Shown here one piece after another: positions 1 to 12,184 of a stretch of 52,219 nt of DNA; position 1 is the first letter of the stretch, and the number at the start of each line of letters is the position of its first letter. This DNA is from an uncultured Paraglaciecola sp. GTDB lineage: Bacteria; Pseudomonadota; Gammaproteobacteria; Enterobacterales; Alteromonadaceae. The notes below the pieces were generated by a model. The model did not search any database and was not told where the DNA came from. It worked only from the letters and a program-made list of their open reading frames with translations. The translations under genes were made by a program, and so were the position numbers. The stretch covers positions 1 to 52,219 of the forward strand of contig NZ_CAJWCF010000019.1 in assembly GCF_913020055.1 (NCBI RefSeq), written 5' to 3'.

Positions 1-2277
1 ATGTTAAATAAAGATTTAGAGCAGACGCTAAACGAAGCGTTCATTTTTGCCAGAGAGCATCGTCATGAATTTATGACAGTAGAGCATCTCTTACTTGCCT
101 TGCTTGATAATAATGCAGCTAAAGATGCATTGAAGGCCTGTGGTGCCAATATTGAGTCAATTAAACAAGAACTGACTGATTTTGTTAAAGATACTACTCC
201 TTTGTTATTAGACGAACAGGGTAATGAACGCGAAACTCAGCCTACACTTGGTTTTCAACGTGTATTGCAACGAGCTGTTTTTCACGTTCAGTCATCGGGC
301 AAAGAAGAAGTCAATGGTGCCAATGTATTGGTAGCCATTTTCAGTGAGCAAGAGTCTCAAGCTGTTTATATATTGAAAAAATCTGATGTGACACGTTTAG
401 ATGTAGTGAATTATATTTCTCACGGTGTGTCTAAAATTGATGATGAATCTCCAACGCACAGCGAAAGTGATGGTGAAACCAGCGAGCAAGAAGAAGCTGA
501 GTCAATGCTGGATAAGTATTCCACTAACCTCAACCAAAGTGCCAAAGACGGCAAAATTGATCCGCTTATTGGCCGCGATAGCGAATTAGAGCGCAGTATT
601 CAAATTTTATGTCGTCGTCGTAAGAATAATCCATTGTTGGTGGGTGAGGCCGGGGTAGGTAAAACGGCTATTGCTGAAGGTTTAGCTTATCGAATAGTCA
701 ACAATGAAGTGCCAGAAGTGATTTCACAAGCCACAGTTTATTCTTTGGATATGGGTGCGTTGTTGGCAGGTACTAAATACCGCGGAGACTTTGAGAAACG
801 CCTTAAAGGTATTTTGAAAGAGTTGGCTGAATGTCCAGACGCGATTTTATTTATTGATGAAATCCATACTATTATAGGCGCGGGTGCAGCTTCGGGGGGA
901 GTGATGGATGCTTCTAACTTGCTTAAACCAAAATTAAGTAGTGGAGAATTACGCTGTATGGGATCCACTACCTATCAAGAATACCAAGGTATTTTCGAAA
1001 AAGATCGCGCCTTAGCCCGTCGTTTTCAAAAAGTAGATGTGATTGAGCCGACTGTAGGCGATACAACCAAAATTCTGATGGGATTAAAATCTCGTTACGA
1101 AGAACATCATAGCGTGCGTTTTACCCATAAAGCTATTCGTGCAGCAGCTGAATTATCCGCTAAGTATATTAATGAACGTCATTTGCCCGATAAAGCTATC
1201 GATGTCATAGATGAAGCGGGCGCGAGTCAACGTTTGTTGCCGGCTTCTAAACGTAAAAAGACGATTGGTGTAAGTGACATTGAACATATCATTTCTAAAA
1301 TTGCACGTATTCCAGAAAAGTCTGTTTCGGCTTCTGACAAACAAGTACTGAAGCATTTAGACCGTGATTTAAAATTAGTGGTATTTGGTCAAGACGAAGC
1401 CATAGATACCTTAACGGATGCTATACGTTTGTCTCGTTCAGGTTTGGGTAATGAAACCAAACCTATTGGTAACTTCTTGTTTGCAGGTCCTACTGGTGTG
1501 GGTAAAACAGAAGTCACCGCTCAGCTTGCCAAAGTTATGGGGGTTGAGTTGTTACGATTTGATATGTCTGAATATATGGAACGTCATGCGGTAAGTCGTT
1601 TGATTGGTGCTCCTCCAGGCTATGTGGGCTTCGATCAAGGAGGTTTATTAACCGACGCGGTGATTAAAAATCCTTATTCAGTAATTTTGTTAGATGAAGT
1701 AGAAAAAGCTCACAGTGATATCTACAACATATTATTACAAGTAATGGATCACGGCACCTTAACGGATAATAACGGCCGAAAAGTAGACTTTAGAAATGTT
1801 GTGCTAATAATGACTACTAACGCGGGTGTGCAAGAAACCATTCGTACATCTATTGGTTTTAAACAGCAAGATCATAGTCATGATGCCATGTCTGAAATCA
1901 AAAAAATATTCACACCTGAATTCAGAAATAGATTGGATGCAACTGTTTGGTTTAATCACCTTGATAGAGACGTTATTTTACAAGTGGTGGATAAATTTAT
2001 CGTTGAGTTACAAGTTCAACTTGATAATAAAGGTGTGTCACTAGAAGTCTCTAATCAAGCGCGTGATTGGCTGGGTGATAAGGGGTACGATAAAAACATG
2101 GGCGCACGTCCTATGGCACGTGTTATCCAACAGCATGTTAAGAAAGAATTAGCTCACGAATTATTGTTTGGACGTTTGACTCAAGGCGGAAGTGTGAAGA
2201 TAGCGCTGAAAAATGAAGCGTTAAGTTTCGAGATATTCTCTGACAGCAAAGAAAAACCTGCAGCGCTTAATTCTTAA
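1..2277 (+). CDS. clpA: ClpA, ATP-binding unfoldase subunit of the ClpAP protease
   Basis: Hexameric AAA+ unfoldase that feeds proteins to ClpP in the cytoplasm, including N-degron substrates delivered by ClpS. The 758-residue product has the usual ClpA layout: an N-terminal repeat domain (about 1-145), an acidic linker, a first AAA+ module with Walker A GEAGVGKT near residue 217 and FIDEIHT Walker B, and a second module with GPTGVGKT near 496 and LLDEVEKAH. A ClpP-docking IGF tripeptide lies near residue 617. Length matches E. coli ClpA. The window begins exactly at the ATG, so its ribosome-binding site and any upstream clpS cannot be seen. A strong terminator follows. Two genes downstream on the opposite strand (bpt and aat) make N-degrons, so the neighbourhood is functionally coherent. 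Confidence 0.97.
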   Translation: MLNKDLEQTLNEAFIFAREHRHEFMTVEHLLLALLDNNAAKDALKACGANIESIKQELTDFVKDTTPLLLDEQGNERETQPTLGFQRVLQRAVFHVQSSGKEEVNGANVLVAIFSEQESQAVYILKKSDVTRLDVVNYISHGVSKIDDESPTHSESDGETSEQEEAESMLDKYSTNLNQSAKDGKIDPLIGRDSELERSIQILCRRRKNNPLLVGEAGVGKTAIAEGLAYRIVNNEVPEVISQATVYSLDMGALLAGTKYRGDFEKRLKGILKELAECPDAILFIDEIHTIIGAGAASGGVMDASNLLKPKLSSGELRCMGSTTYQEYQGIFEKDRALARRFQKVDVIEPTVGDTTKILMGLKSRYEEHHSVRFTHKAIRAAAELSAKYINERHLPDKAIDVIDEAGASQRLLPASKRKKTIGVSDIEHIISKIARIPEKSVSASDKQVLKHLDRDLKLVVFGQDEAIDTLTDAIRLSRSGLGNETKPIGNFLFAGPTGVGKTEVTAQLAKVMGVELLRFDMSEYMERHAVSRLIGAPPGYVGFDQGGLLTDAVIKNPYSVILLDEVEKAHSDIYNILLQVMDHGTLTDNNGRKVDFRNVVLIMTTNAGVQETIRTSIGFKQQDHSHDAMSEIKKIFTPEFRNRLDATVWFNHLDRDVILQVVDKFIVELQVQLDNKGVSLEVSNQARDWLGDKGYDKNMGARPMARVIQQHVKKELAHELLFGRLTQGGSVKIALKNEALSFEIFSDSKEKPAALNS

Positions 2278-2294
2278 TATTCGTTAAACAGATA

Positions 2295-2330
2295 TAAAAA
2301 AACCGATATTTTTCAATATCGGTTTTTTTT
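2295..2330. terminator. Bidirectional intrinsic terminator between clpA and infA
   Basis: Perfect hairpin with arms reading AACCGATATT and AATATCGGTT around a TTTC loop. A-runs on the left and T-runs on the right let it work for both convergent genes. Confidence 0.9.
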
Positions 2331-2398
2331 GTATCTTTACAATCTAGAATTGGGCTAGAGGATTGACCTGATTAGCCCAAAAGTAAAATGATAATTTA

Positions 2399-2617
<219 letters not shown>

Positions 2618-2701
2618 CTAACTCTGTTACCTCTAATCAATAAAATAAGTGTCTAAAAATGCCGCGCAGATTTTGCCCAATAAGGTGGCGAGTGTAAAGC
2701 T

Positions 2702-3406
2702 TTACCCTGCTTTTTTTGTAATTAGTTGCCATTTATCGTCAAAAAAGCGCTCATGGGGCAAAAAATTCTGTTTATAGCTCATTTTCTGACAGGTATCTAT
2801 TTGATATCCCAAATACAGGAATGGTTTATTTAGCGACTTGGCAAGTTCAATTTGTTGCAAAATAGCAAAGGTGCCTAACGAACGTTGTTGTTCTTTAGGT
2901 TTAAAAAAAGTATATAAAGCAGACAACGACGCTACAAGGTTGTCGGTGACGGCAACACCAATAAGCTGCTCATTTTCGAGTATTTCAATAAATAATGCGT
3001 TGTTCCAAGGGCTTAATATAAACCCTTGATACTGTTCTAACGTTGCCGGGTACATACTGCCATCGTCATGACGTTGATTGATGTAGGATTCATACAGCGG
3101 ATAATATTCTGGTTTGTCATCGTGACTAATACGTATTGTTAGGTCTTGGTTGCGCTTCATTATGCGCTTTTGACTCTTAGATGGTACAAATAGGTCAACT
3201 GGTAAACGAATTGACTCACAAGCGTTACACGAGCCGCAGTGAGGTCGATAGATTTGAGTACCGCTGCGCCTGAATCCGGCACCAATTAATAAATCGTACT
3301 CAAGTAAAGTAGGTTGAGTATCACTGATGAAAACCAATAACTGTTCGTCTTGCTCTGGTAAATAGCTACAAGTAAAAGGGGGGGTAATGCCGAATTTCAT
3401 GCCCAT
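2702..3406 (-). CDS. bpt: Aspartate/glutamate leucyltransferase (Ate1-like, Bpt)
   Basis: Transfers leucine from Leu-tRNA to N-terminal Asp or Glu of proteins, making a primary N-degron for ClpS/ClpAP. The 234-residue product has the N-terminal ATE domain with the Cys cluster CGSCNACESIRLPVD (residues about 57-71) and the C-terminal GNAT-like domain, including YLGYQIDTCQKMSYK near the end. Length agrees with bacterial Bpt. Start is the first ATG, 3 bp after the aat stop; a second ATG two codons later (MKFGIT) is equally possible. It is almost certainly cotranscribed with aat. Confidence 0.93.
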   Translation of the reverse strand: MGMKFGITPPFTCSYLPEQDEQLLVFISDTQPTLLEYDLLIGAGFRRSGTQIYRPHCGSCNACESIRLPVDLFVPSKSQKRIMKRNQDLTIRISHDDKPEYYPLYESYINQRHDDGSMYPATLEQYQGFILSPWNNALFIEILENEQLIGVAVTDNLVASLSALYTFFKPKEQQRSLGTFAILQQIELAKSLNKPFLYLGYQIDTCQKMSYKQNFLPHERFFDDKWQLITKKAG

Positions 3407-3409
3407 AGG

Positions 3410-4123
3410 TTATATGTACTTATGCAAGTTAAGTATTTGTGGCTGCCAAACGGCTTTATCAAGTGATTGCTGGCTTTGCTGAGATAACATACTTAAAAAC
3501 CTCGTTCTTGATATTTCAATACAGCCTAAACTGGCGAGATGAGGGTTTTGCATCTGACAGTCGATAAATTCGGCCCCTTGTGATTTAAGTAGTTCAACTA
3601 AAGACAGCATGGCTAATTTAGATGCGTTGGTTGCTTTGTGGAACATAGACTCCCCGCAAAATACTTTGCCCACTGCTACGCCGTATAGTCCACCCACTAA
3701 ACTATTTTCGCTCCACACTTCGACAGAGTGAGCATGCCCAAGCTGGTGCAGGTTTTTATAGGCGTTAATCATGTCATCCGTTATCCACGTACCAGAATCG
3801 TTTCTGGGGATGCTGGCACAAATGTCAATGACTTGGTCAAAGGCGGTATTGATGGTGAAGCGATAGTCGCAGTTACGGGCGAATTTTTTCAGGCTTTTAC
3901 TGCAGTTGAAGCTATCTAACGGCAATATGCCTCGTGGATTTGGCGACCACCACATAATAGGTTCATCTTGGCTGAACCATGGAAATATTCCAGATGAATA
4001 AGCCAATAACAAACGTTCGGCACATAAGTCTCCTCCAAATGCCAACAAGCCATTAGGATCGGTATGAGCCATGTCTACGGGGGGGAATATTAGTTGTTGG
4101 TCGAGCTTAGTCAGCGTCAGCAT
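3410..4123 (-). CDS. aat: Leucyl/phenylalanyl-tRNA--protein transferase
   Basis: Adds Leu or Phe to N-terminal Arg or Lys, the other branch of the bacterial N-degron pathway. The 237-residue product has the family signatures: FPPVDMAHTDPNGLLAFGGDL at the N terminus, GIFPWFSQDEPIMWWSPNPR around residues 45-64, and VGGLYGVAVGKVFCGESMF near 144-162, followed by FIDCQMQNPHLASLG. It forms a two-gene leftward unit with bpt. With clpA nearby, three steps of N-degron proteolysis sit within 4 kb. Confidence 0.96.
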   Translation of the reverse strand: MLTLTKLDQQLIFPPVDMAHTDPNGLLAFGGDLCAERLLLAYSSGIFPWFSQDEPIMWWSPNPRGILPLDSFNCSKSLKKFARNCDYRFTINTAFDQVIDICASIPRNDSGTWITDDMINAYKNLHQLGHAHSVEVWSENSLVGGLYGVAVGKVFCGESMFHKATNASKLAMLSLVELLKSQGAEFIDCQMQNPHLASLGCIEISRTRFLSMLSQQSQQSLDKAVWQPQILNLHKYI

Positions 4124-4160
4124 GAGAATATCGTTGTTGATTGTTATATAAAGAGTGAAT

Positions 4161-4187
4161 AAAAAAAGGCCTCAAGTCGAGGCCTTT
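4161..4187 (-). terminator. Intrinsic terminator after trxB
   Basis: Stem GGCCTC/GAGGCC (4168-4173 with 4179-4184), extended by AAA/TTT, 5-nt loop. Read on the minus strand it is followed by seven T, so it ends trxB transcription before aat. Confidence 0.85.
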
Positions 4188-4203
4188 GTAGGTTATTAAT
4201 TTA

Positions 4204-5555
<1,352 letters not shown>

Positions 5556-6002
5556 TTGGCACAAACTATCACAGCAATGGTGAAAGACGGTCAGCAGTAT
5601 ATGCAGACTTGGCCTATGCAACAACAGTTGTATGGCATGTTTCCTGAGTGCCGGGTTATTTCAGCAACCAATTTTTCGATAAAAGTGATGCCTGCTCTGG
5701 CTGTTTTAACCGTTGCTGCATTAATTAATTTGCAAGGAATTGAACGATTGCCTCAAGCATTAGCTATTGGTGCGTTCTTTTTATCTCTACCTATGCAAGG
5801 TTTAATGTGGTTAGGACATCGTTCAAATCAAAATTTGCCACCTGCCTTAAAAAGTTGGTATTTAGACATTCACCATAAAATGCAAATGCAAGGTTGTGAC
5901 CTTAGGTCTGCGAAACAACAACCTAAGTATAATGAGTTGGCGAGATTATTAAAAACAGCATTTGATGAATTAGATAAAGCATTTACTAAACGTTGGTTTT
6001 AA
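5556..6002 (+). CDS. yfbV: UPF0208 membrane protein YfbV
   Basis: Small inner-membrane protein; in E. coli YfbV is linked to insulating the terminus macrodomain. The 148-residue product has two hydrophobic segments at about residues 47-63 and 68-88 (the second ending GLMWLGHRS) and a soluble C-terminal tail with the conserved LYGMFPECRVI and PALKSWY elements. It starts with TTG, supported by a GGAG Shine-Dalgarno 8 nt upstream and by the family N terminus. The role is carried over from E. coli and is not tested here. Confidence 0.9.
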   Translation: MAQTITAMVKDGQQYMQTWPMQQQLYGMFPECRVISATNFSIKVMPALAVLTVAALINLQGIERLPQALAIGAFFLSLPMQGLMWLGHRSNQNLPPALKSWYLDIHHKMQMQGCDLRSAKQQPKYNELARLLKTAFDELDKAFTKRWF

Positions 6003-6033
6003 ACCCTACACGCATAAACAGGGAGTAAGGTGT

Positions 6034-6387
6034 ATGCAAAGGCTTTTTATTGGAATACAAGGTAAAGCCGTTTGTTTAGACAAAGCAACAGGCGATATTC
6101 TTTGGTCGACTAAGTTAAAGTCATCTAGTAGCGTGACGAATGTCTATTATGAAGAAAATCAGGTTTTTGCTTATTCTGGCGGGCACTTGTTTTGCTTAAA
6201 CGCCGGAACTGGTGAAATCATGTGGGAAAACGGTTTAAGTGGTTACGGTTTTGGTGCATGTATCATTGCCAGTGAAAGTCAAAGCTCGGCAGCCGCAATT
6301 TCCAACCAAGTCGCTTCTCAACAAGCTGCAGCGTCAAGCACAATAGTAGCCACAACAAGCTCAGGTTCCTCAGGAAGTGGCGACTAG
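6034..6387 (+). CDS. Short PQQ-like beta-propeller-repeat protein
   Basis: 117 residues. The first 80 contain two PQQ/quinoprotein-type propeller blades with the typical CLDKATGDILWS and CLNAGTGEIMWENGL motifs. The rest is a low-complexity Ser/Ala/Gly/Thr tail ending GSSGSGD. Two blades are far too few for a full six- to eight-bladed propeller, so it either oligomerises or does something else. No signal peptide is visible. It starts at ATG with GGGAG upstream, 31 bp after yfbV, so it is probably cotranscribed with it. Function unknown. Confidence 0.75.
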   Translation: MQRLFIGIQGKAVCLDKATGDILWSTKLKSSSSVTNVYYEENQVFAYSGGHLFCLNAGTGEIMWENGLSGYGFGACIIASESQSSAAAISNQVASQQAAASSTIVATTSSGSSGSGD

Positions 6388-6394
6388 CCAAAAG

Positions 6395-6937
6395 TCAAAG
6401 GCATAGCTCGGTTCTTAGGGGGCTTTTACATTTTCTACAAATATAAGTTTGTACTCCCCTAACCACTTTATTGTGTCTTCTTATACTTAATTCTATTGGC
6501 CCACATTCACATTGATACTTGAAGCTTTTACCTTTTACTTTGCTGACATCCATCTGATGATAGGTTTGTCCTTTTAACTCAAATAATTCAAGCATTAAAC
6601 CCTGCCATTCTTTGCCGTGAGGGCGAACTTTTCCAAAAAGTGTATAAGCTAATAAATGACATACTTCATGGGGCACAACTTCCTCTATAAATGCGTCCAC
6701 ATTGTCACACAGCAGTACAGGATTAAAACGTAACTCATTAATTTGTAACCGAGCACAACCCGCAATTTTGCCCCTTTGATTAAAGCTTATTTTGGGTAAT
6801 ACAAAATTTCTGCCAAAGTATGCAGAGGCATGAACAATACATTGTTCAACTTTTTGAATGACTAATTGTTGGGGATTAAATGACAAAAAAGCTCTGCATA
6901 TAAGATGAGTTACTGACAATGGGGTCATTTTAACCAA
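6395..6937 (-). CDS. sprT: SprT family zinc metalloprotease-like protein
   Basis: Bacterial relative of the Spartan/SprT proteases. The 180-residue product contains the gluzincin-type HEVCHLLAY motif (His, Glu, His) near residue 90 and a C-terminal zinc-ribbon with paired cysteines in CECG and CRKC. Length is normal for SprT. The substrate is not established. It is convergent with the propeller protein (7 bp gap) and divergent from the thioesterase gene. Confidence 0.9.
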   Translation of the reverse strand: MVKMTPLSVTHLICRAFLSFNPQQLVIQKVEQCIVHASAYFGRNFVLPKISFNQRGKIAGCARLQINELRFNPVLLCDNVDAFIEEVVPHEVCHLLAYTLFGKVRPHGKEWQGLMLELFELKGQTYHQMDVSKVKGKSFKYQCECGPIELSIRRHNKVVRGVQTYICRKCKSPLRTELCL

Positions 6938-6971
6938 TAATTAGTTAAAGCCAATCCTTTTGAGACTATCA

Positions 6972-7463
6972 ATGCAAGACCAACAGCAACGCCGTTCATT
7001 AGACTTTCGTTTTTTAGCCGAGCCTACCGATGTTAATTTTGGCGGTAAAGTACATGGTGGTATTGTGATGAAATGGATGGATCAGGCCGGTTATGCCTGT
7101 GCCGCTCAATGGAGTGCACATTATTGCGTGACGGTATCTATTGGTGGTATTCGATTTATTCGACCGATTTTAGTAGGCCAGATGGTTACCTTGACTGCGC
7201 AAATTGTGTATACCGGTAAAACAAGCATGCATATTTATATTCGGATTGTGGCGGGTGATCCAAAACAAAGTAAAATGGTTGAAACTGGACACTGTATTAT
7301 AGTTTTTGTGGCCAGTGATGAAGCAGGCTACCCGGTCGAAGTACCCACTTGGTTGCCTCAATCAAAGTTAGATTTTGCGTTAGAAAAATATGCTATTCAG
7401 GCTAAGGAGTCAGCGCAAAGTTTAGATAAGGAGTTATTAGTGGCTTTGAGTGAAGATGAGTAG
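6972..7463 (+). CDS. Acyl-CoA thioesterase (hotdog fold, YciA-like)
   Basis: 163 residues with a single hotdog domain: GGKVHGGIVMKWMDQAGYACAA near residues 20-41 is the conserved helix and turn of acyl-CoA thioesterases, with the Asp in MDQAG in the catalytic position of the YciA/BACH group. It likely hydrolyses fatty acyl-CoA in the cytosol; chain preference cannot be read. I take ATG 6972 (MQDQQQRRSL) over a TTG four codons upstream; neither has a strong ribosome-binding site. Confidence 0.87.
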   Translation: MQDQQQRRSLDFRFLAEPTDVNFGGKVHGGIVMKWMDQAGYACAAQWSAHYCVTVSIGGIRFIRPILVGQMVTLTAQIVYTGKTSMHIYIRIVAGDPKQSKMVETGHCIIVFVASDEAGYPVEVPTWLPQSKLDFALEKYAIQAKESAQSLDKELLVALSEDE

Positions 7464-7487
7464 TTAATTTGTAGTTTCTTACTACCG

Positions 7488-7901
7488 TTATGCTGAGGGT
7501 TTCTTTGGCGATACAAGCTTATTATCTATGCTTAATATACCCTCTTTAATGGTAATACTTCCAGACCAAATTGAACCATAATGTTGTCCATCTAGGTATA
7601 AGTCTTTTTGGTATTTACCTATGATTTCCAGTTTATGCGGATTCGAATTTGTACCAAAAATAACAGTATGTCTTAATGGGGAAGGTGAGCTTTTACCGAC
7701 TGTCGATATATGCATTAAGTCTGATGAATAAGCTTCGATAATGGTAATAGACAAACCTGGGTGAGTGACATCATATTCTACCCATTTTTCCTCTACTATC
7801 CTTCCATCATTAGCTCCAGTTACACCTAATAATGTTGTACAGCTATTTAACAATAGAGCAACGCTGAGAATAACGGGTTTAGACCAATGCTTCATTAACA
7901 T
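7488..7901 (-). CDS. Small lipoprotein of unknown function
   Basis: 137 residues beginning with a lysine-containing signal and lipobox (LLLNSC at about residues 16-21), so predicted to be lipidated. The mature part is rich in beta-type sequence and has no motif I recognise. There are two in-frame ATG starts, MLMKHW and MKHW. It is convergent with the thioesterase and upstream of sppA on the same strand, but the 133-bp gap to sppA gives no operon support. Confidence 0.7.
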   Translation of the reverse strand: MLMKHWSKPVILSVALLLNSCTTLLGVTGANDGRIVEEKWVEYDVTHPGLSITIIEAYSSDLMHISTVGKSSPSPLRHTVIFGTNSNPHKLEIIGKYQKDLYLDGQHYGSIWSGSITIKEGILSIDNKLVSPKKPSA

Positions 7902-8034
7902 TCCTCGATTATTTAATTTTTACTAGAAAACCCAACGTCCTTTTTAAGCTTTCTAGCAAAATCTCATTTGTAGTAAATTAAAGTATTTTATTAATCTTGC
8001 GCAACGTTTCTTAGCAATGAATAAATATCTATGA

Positions 8035-9894
8035 CTATAATTCGCAAGCTAAGCAGTATGCATAAACACCTTTAGGGTCATTCAGTTTAGCTACAGCTTC
8101 AATGTCAGCTGTTAATTCTTTAACAAGGCTTAAGATAGTACTGGATTTTTCCATTTCGAAAGCGCCATCAAATGACACAGAAACGCTTTGGAACAACTCT
8201 TTCCAGAACAGCTCACTTTTAGACATGCTTCTTTGGATGTATTGAGTATCGTAGGTTTCTAAATTAGCTAATTCAGCAGCAGCTTTCACCCCGTCTTCTA
8301 AATAACCTAGTTCATCTACTAAACCTAACTCTAGGGCTGTATCTCCAATCCACACACGTCCTTGGGCAATTTGGTCTACTTGTTCTTTACTCATTTCACG
8401 CTTATCAGCCACTAATGAGATGAATTGGTCGTAACCGTGTTCGATACCTCTTTGCATAATAGCGGCGACTTTAGGGTTAAGGGTTTTAGTGATGCCCATA
8501 CCAGCAAATTCGGTTGTACCGACGCCGTCTGAATGCACACCTAAATAATCCAAGGTGTTTTCAAAGGTCAAGAACATGCCAAATATACCAATTGAACCTG
8601 TGATAGTACTAGGTGCCGCTAGTATTTTGTCTGCGCCGGCAGAAATCCAATATCCACCAGATGCCGCATAGGTACTCATTACAGCCACAACTGGTTTGCC
8701 GACAGCTTGTAAGTTTTCAACTTCTTGACGAATAATTTCTGAAGCAAAGGCACTGCCACCAGGTGAGTCAACATACAATACGACTGACTTAACGCTATCG
8801 TCGTATCTAGCTTTGCGAAGTAACTTAGCAGTACTGTCGCCGCCGATTTGGCCTGGTTTTTTGGTACCGTTTAAAATAGTGCCTTTGGCTACGACTATAG
8901 CGACCTTATCTAGGTTGTTAGACATATTCGGTACTACAGGTTTGATTACCTTTAAGTAACTTTTATAACTGATGGAATTAAATCCCATGCCACTATCGTT
9001 TTTACCTACTACAGCAATAATTTCTTGTAGAGCTTGTTCGCGGGTTTTAAGCGCATCTACCCAACCAAAATCCAATGCGTATTTTGCAAAGTCTCCACCA
9101 ACTTGTTCGAATTTCTCTAGGAATACGTCTAACTCTTCGTCAAACTCAGTGGCATTCAATCCACGCGCATTAGCCACACTGGTTTTGTATTGTGTCCACA
9201 TAGCCGTTAACCAAGCTTTGTTTGCCTCTTTTGCGGCGTCTGACATGTCGTCACGAATGTAGGGTTCTACTGCTGATTTATAGGTACCTACTTTGAATAC
9301 GTGAGTTTCTGCTTTTAGTTTTTCGATAGCGGATTTGAAATACATTCCAAAACGACCATAACCTTCAAACATCATAAAACCCATAGGGTTGAGGTAGAGG
9401 TGATCAGCACGACTGGCTAAATAATATTGGTTTTGGCTATAGTAATCGCCAATCGCATAAATCGGTTTTTCGCTTTCTTTAAAGCCTTCCAATGCCACAG
9501 CAATTTGTTCTAACTTATCTAAACCAGCACTGCCTAATCCATGCAAGTCTAAAACTAAGGCTTTTATTCTGCGATCTTGTTTGGCGTTTTCTATTGTCAG
9601 TAAAACGTCTTGCAATAAGATTTCTGGATTATCGTCTTCTTGCTCAAAGGCTTCTTCCATAAATTCTGTGAAGGGGTCGACAGCTTCCTTCTCTATAACC
9701 AAGTTACCGCTTAATTTCAGCACTAACGCTGAACCAGTTGGTACTGTAATTTTATTATCATCTTTTAAAAATACCGAGATAAAGGCAATAAAGATAACGA
9801 TGAAAATGATGTTTAAAAATAACTTTCGACTAAAATTAAGGGTGGTCCATAAACCGACAAACAACGACTTAGTCCAACTGTTTCCTGAAGACAT
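8035..9894 (-). CDS. sppA: Signal peptide peptidase SppA, 67K type
   Basis: Membrane-anchored serine protease that degrades cleaved signal peptides. The 619-residue product has one N-terminal transmembrane helix (about 20-45), then two tandem S49 domains as in E. coli SppA. The general-base lysine is in KVGTYKSAVEPY in the first half and the nucleophilic serine in SPGGSAFASEII in the second. I choose ATG 9894 (MSSGNSW), where the family usually starts; the frame also allows a GTG five codons upstream. No clear Shine-Dalgarno is seen for either. Confidence 0.95.
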   Translation of the reverse strand: MSSGNSWTKSLFVGLWTTLNFSRKLFLNIIFIVIFIAFISVFLKDDNKITVPTGSALVLKLSGNLVIEKEAVDPFTEFMEEAFEQEDDNPEILLQDVLLTIENAKQDRRIKALVLDLHGLGSAGLDKLEQIAVALEGFKESEKPIYAIGDYYSQNQYYLASRADHLYLNPMGFMMFEGYGRFGMYFKSAIEKLKAETHVFKVGTYKSAVEPYIRDDMSDAAKEANKAWLTAMWTQYKTSVANARGLNATEFDEELDVFLEKFEQVGGDFAKYALDFGWVDALKTREQALQEIIAVVGKNDSGMGFNSISYKSYLKVIKPVVPNMSNNLDKVAIVVAKGTILNGTKKPGQIGGDSTAKLLRKARYDDSVKSVVLYVDSPGGSAFASEIIRQEVENLQAVGKPVVAVMSTYAASGGYWISAGADKILAAPSTITGSIGIFGMFLTFENTLDYLGVHSDGVGTTEFAGMGITKTLNPKVAAIMQRGIEHGYDQFISLVADKREMSKEQVDQIAQGRVWIGDTALELGLVDELGYLEDGVKAAAELANLETYDTQYIQRSMSKSELFWKELFQSVSVSFDGAFEMEKSSTILSLVKELTADIEAVAKLNDPKGVYAYCLACEL

Positions 9895-10041
9895 AATAGG
9901 TATACACACTAGTTACAAAATAATACGGCATCCTATCGAAAAAAGTACGTGGTGAACATTCTCAAATGTAATTCTTTGTAACTTTTACATTTCGTAGTAA
10001 ATAATTTGCGATAGACTTGCTCAAGTCCAGCAAAACATTAG

Positions 10042-12081
<2,040 letters not shown>

Positions 12082-12130
12082 ACAACTTCTAAACAGGTAT
12101 TTGTGTCTCTTATTGGCCAATACAGAAATA

Positions 12131-12160
12131 AAAAGGAGTGCTTAGGCACTCCTTTTTTTT
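12131..12160. terminator. Bidirectional terminator between fadH and the efflux operon
   Basis: Perfect stem AAAAGGAGTGC/GCACTCCTTTT (12131-12141 with 12146-12156), TTAG loop, followed by T-run. The A-run on the left lets it serve the leftward efflux operon too. Confidence 0.92.
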
Positions 12161-12184
12161 TGCTTTGTGTTTTGTTTCACAAAC

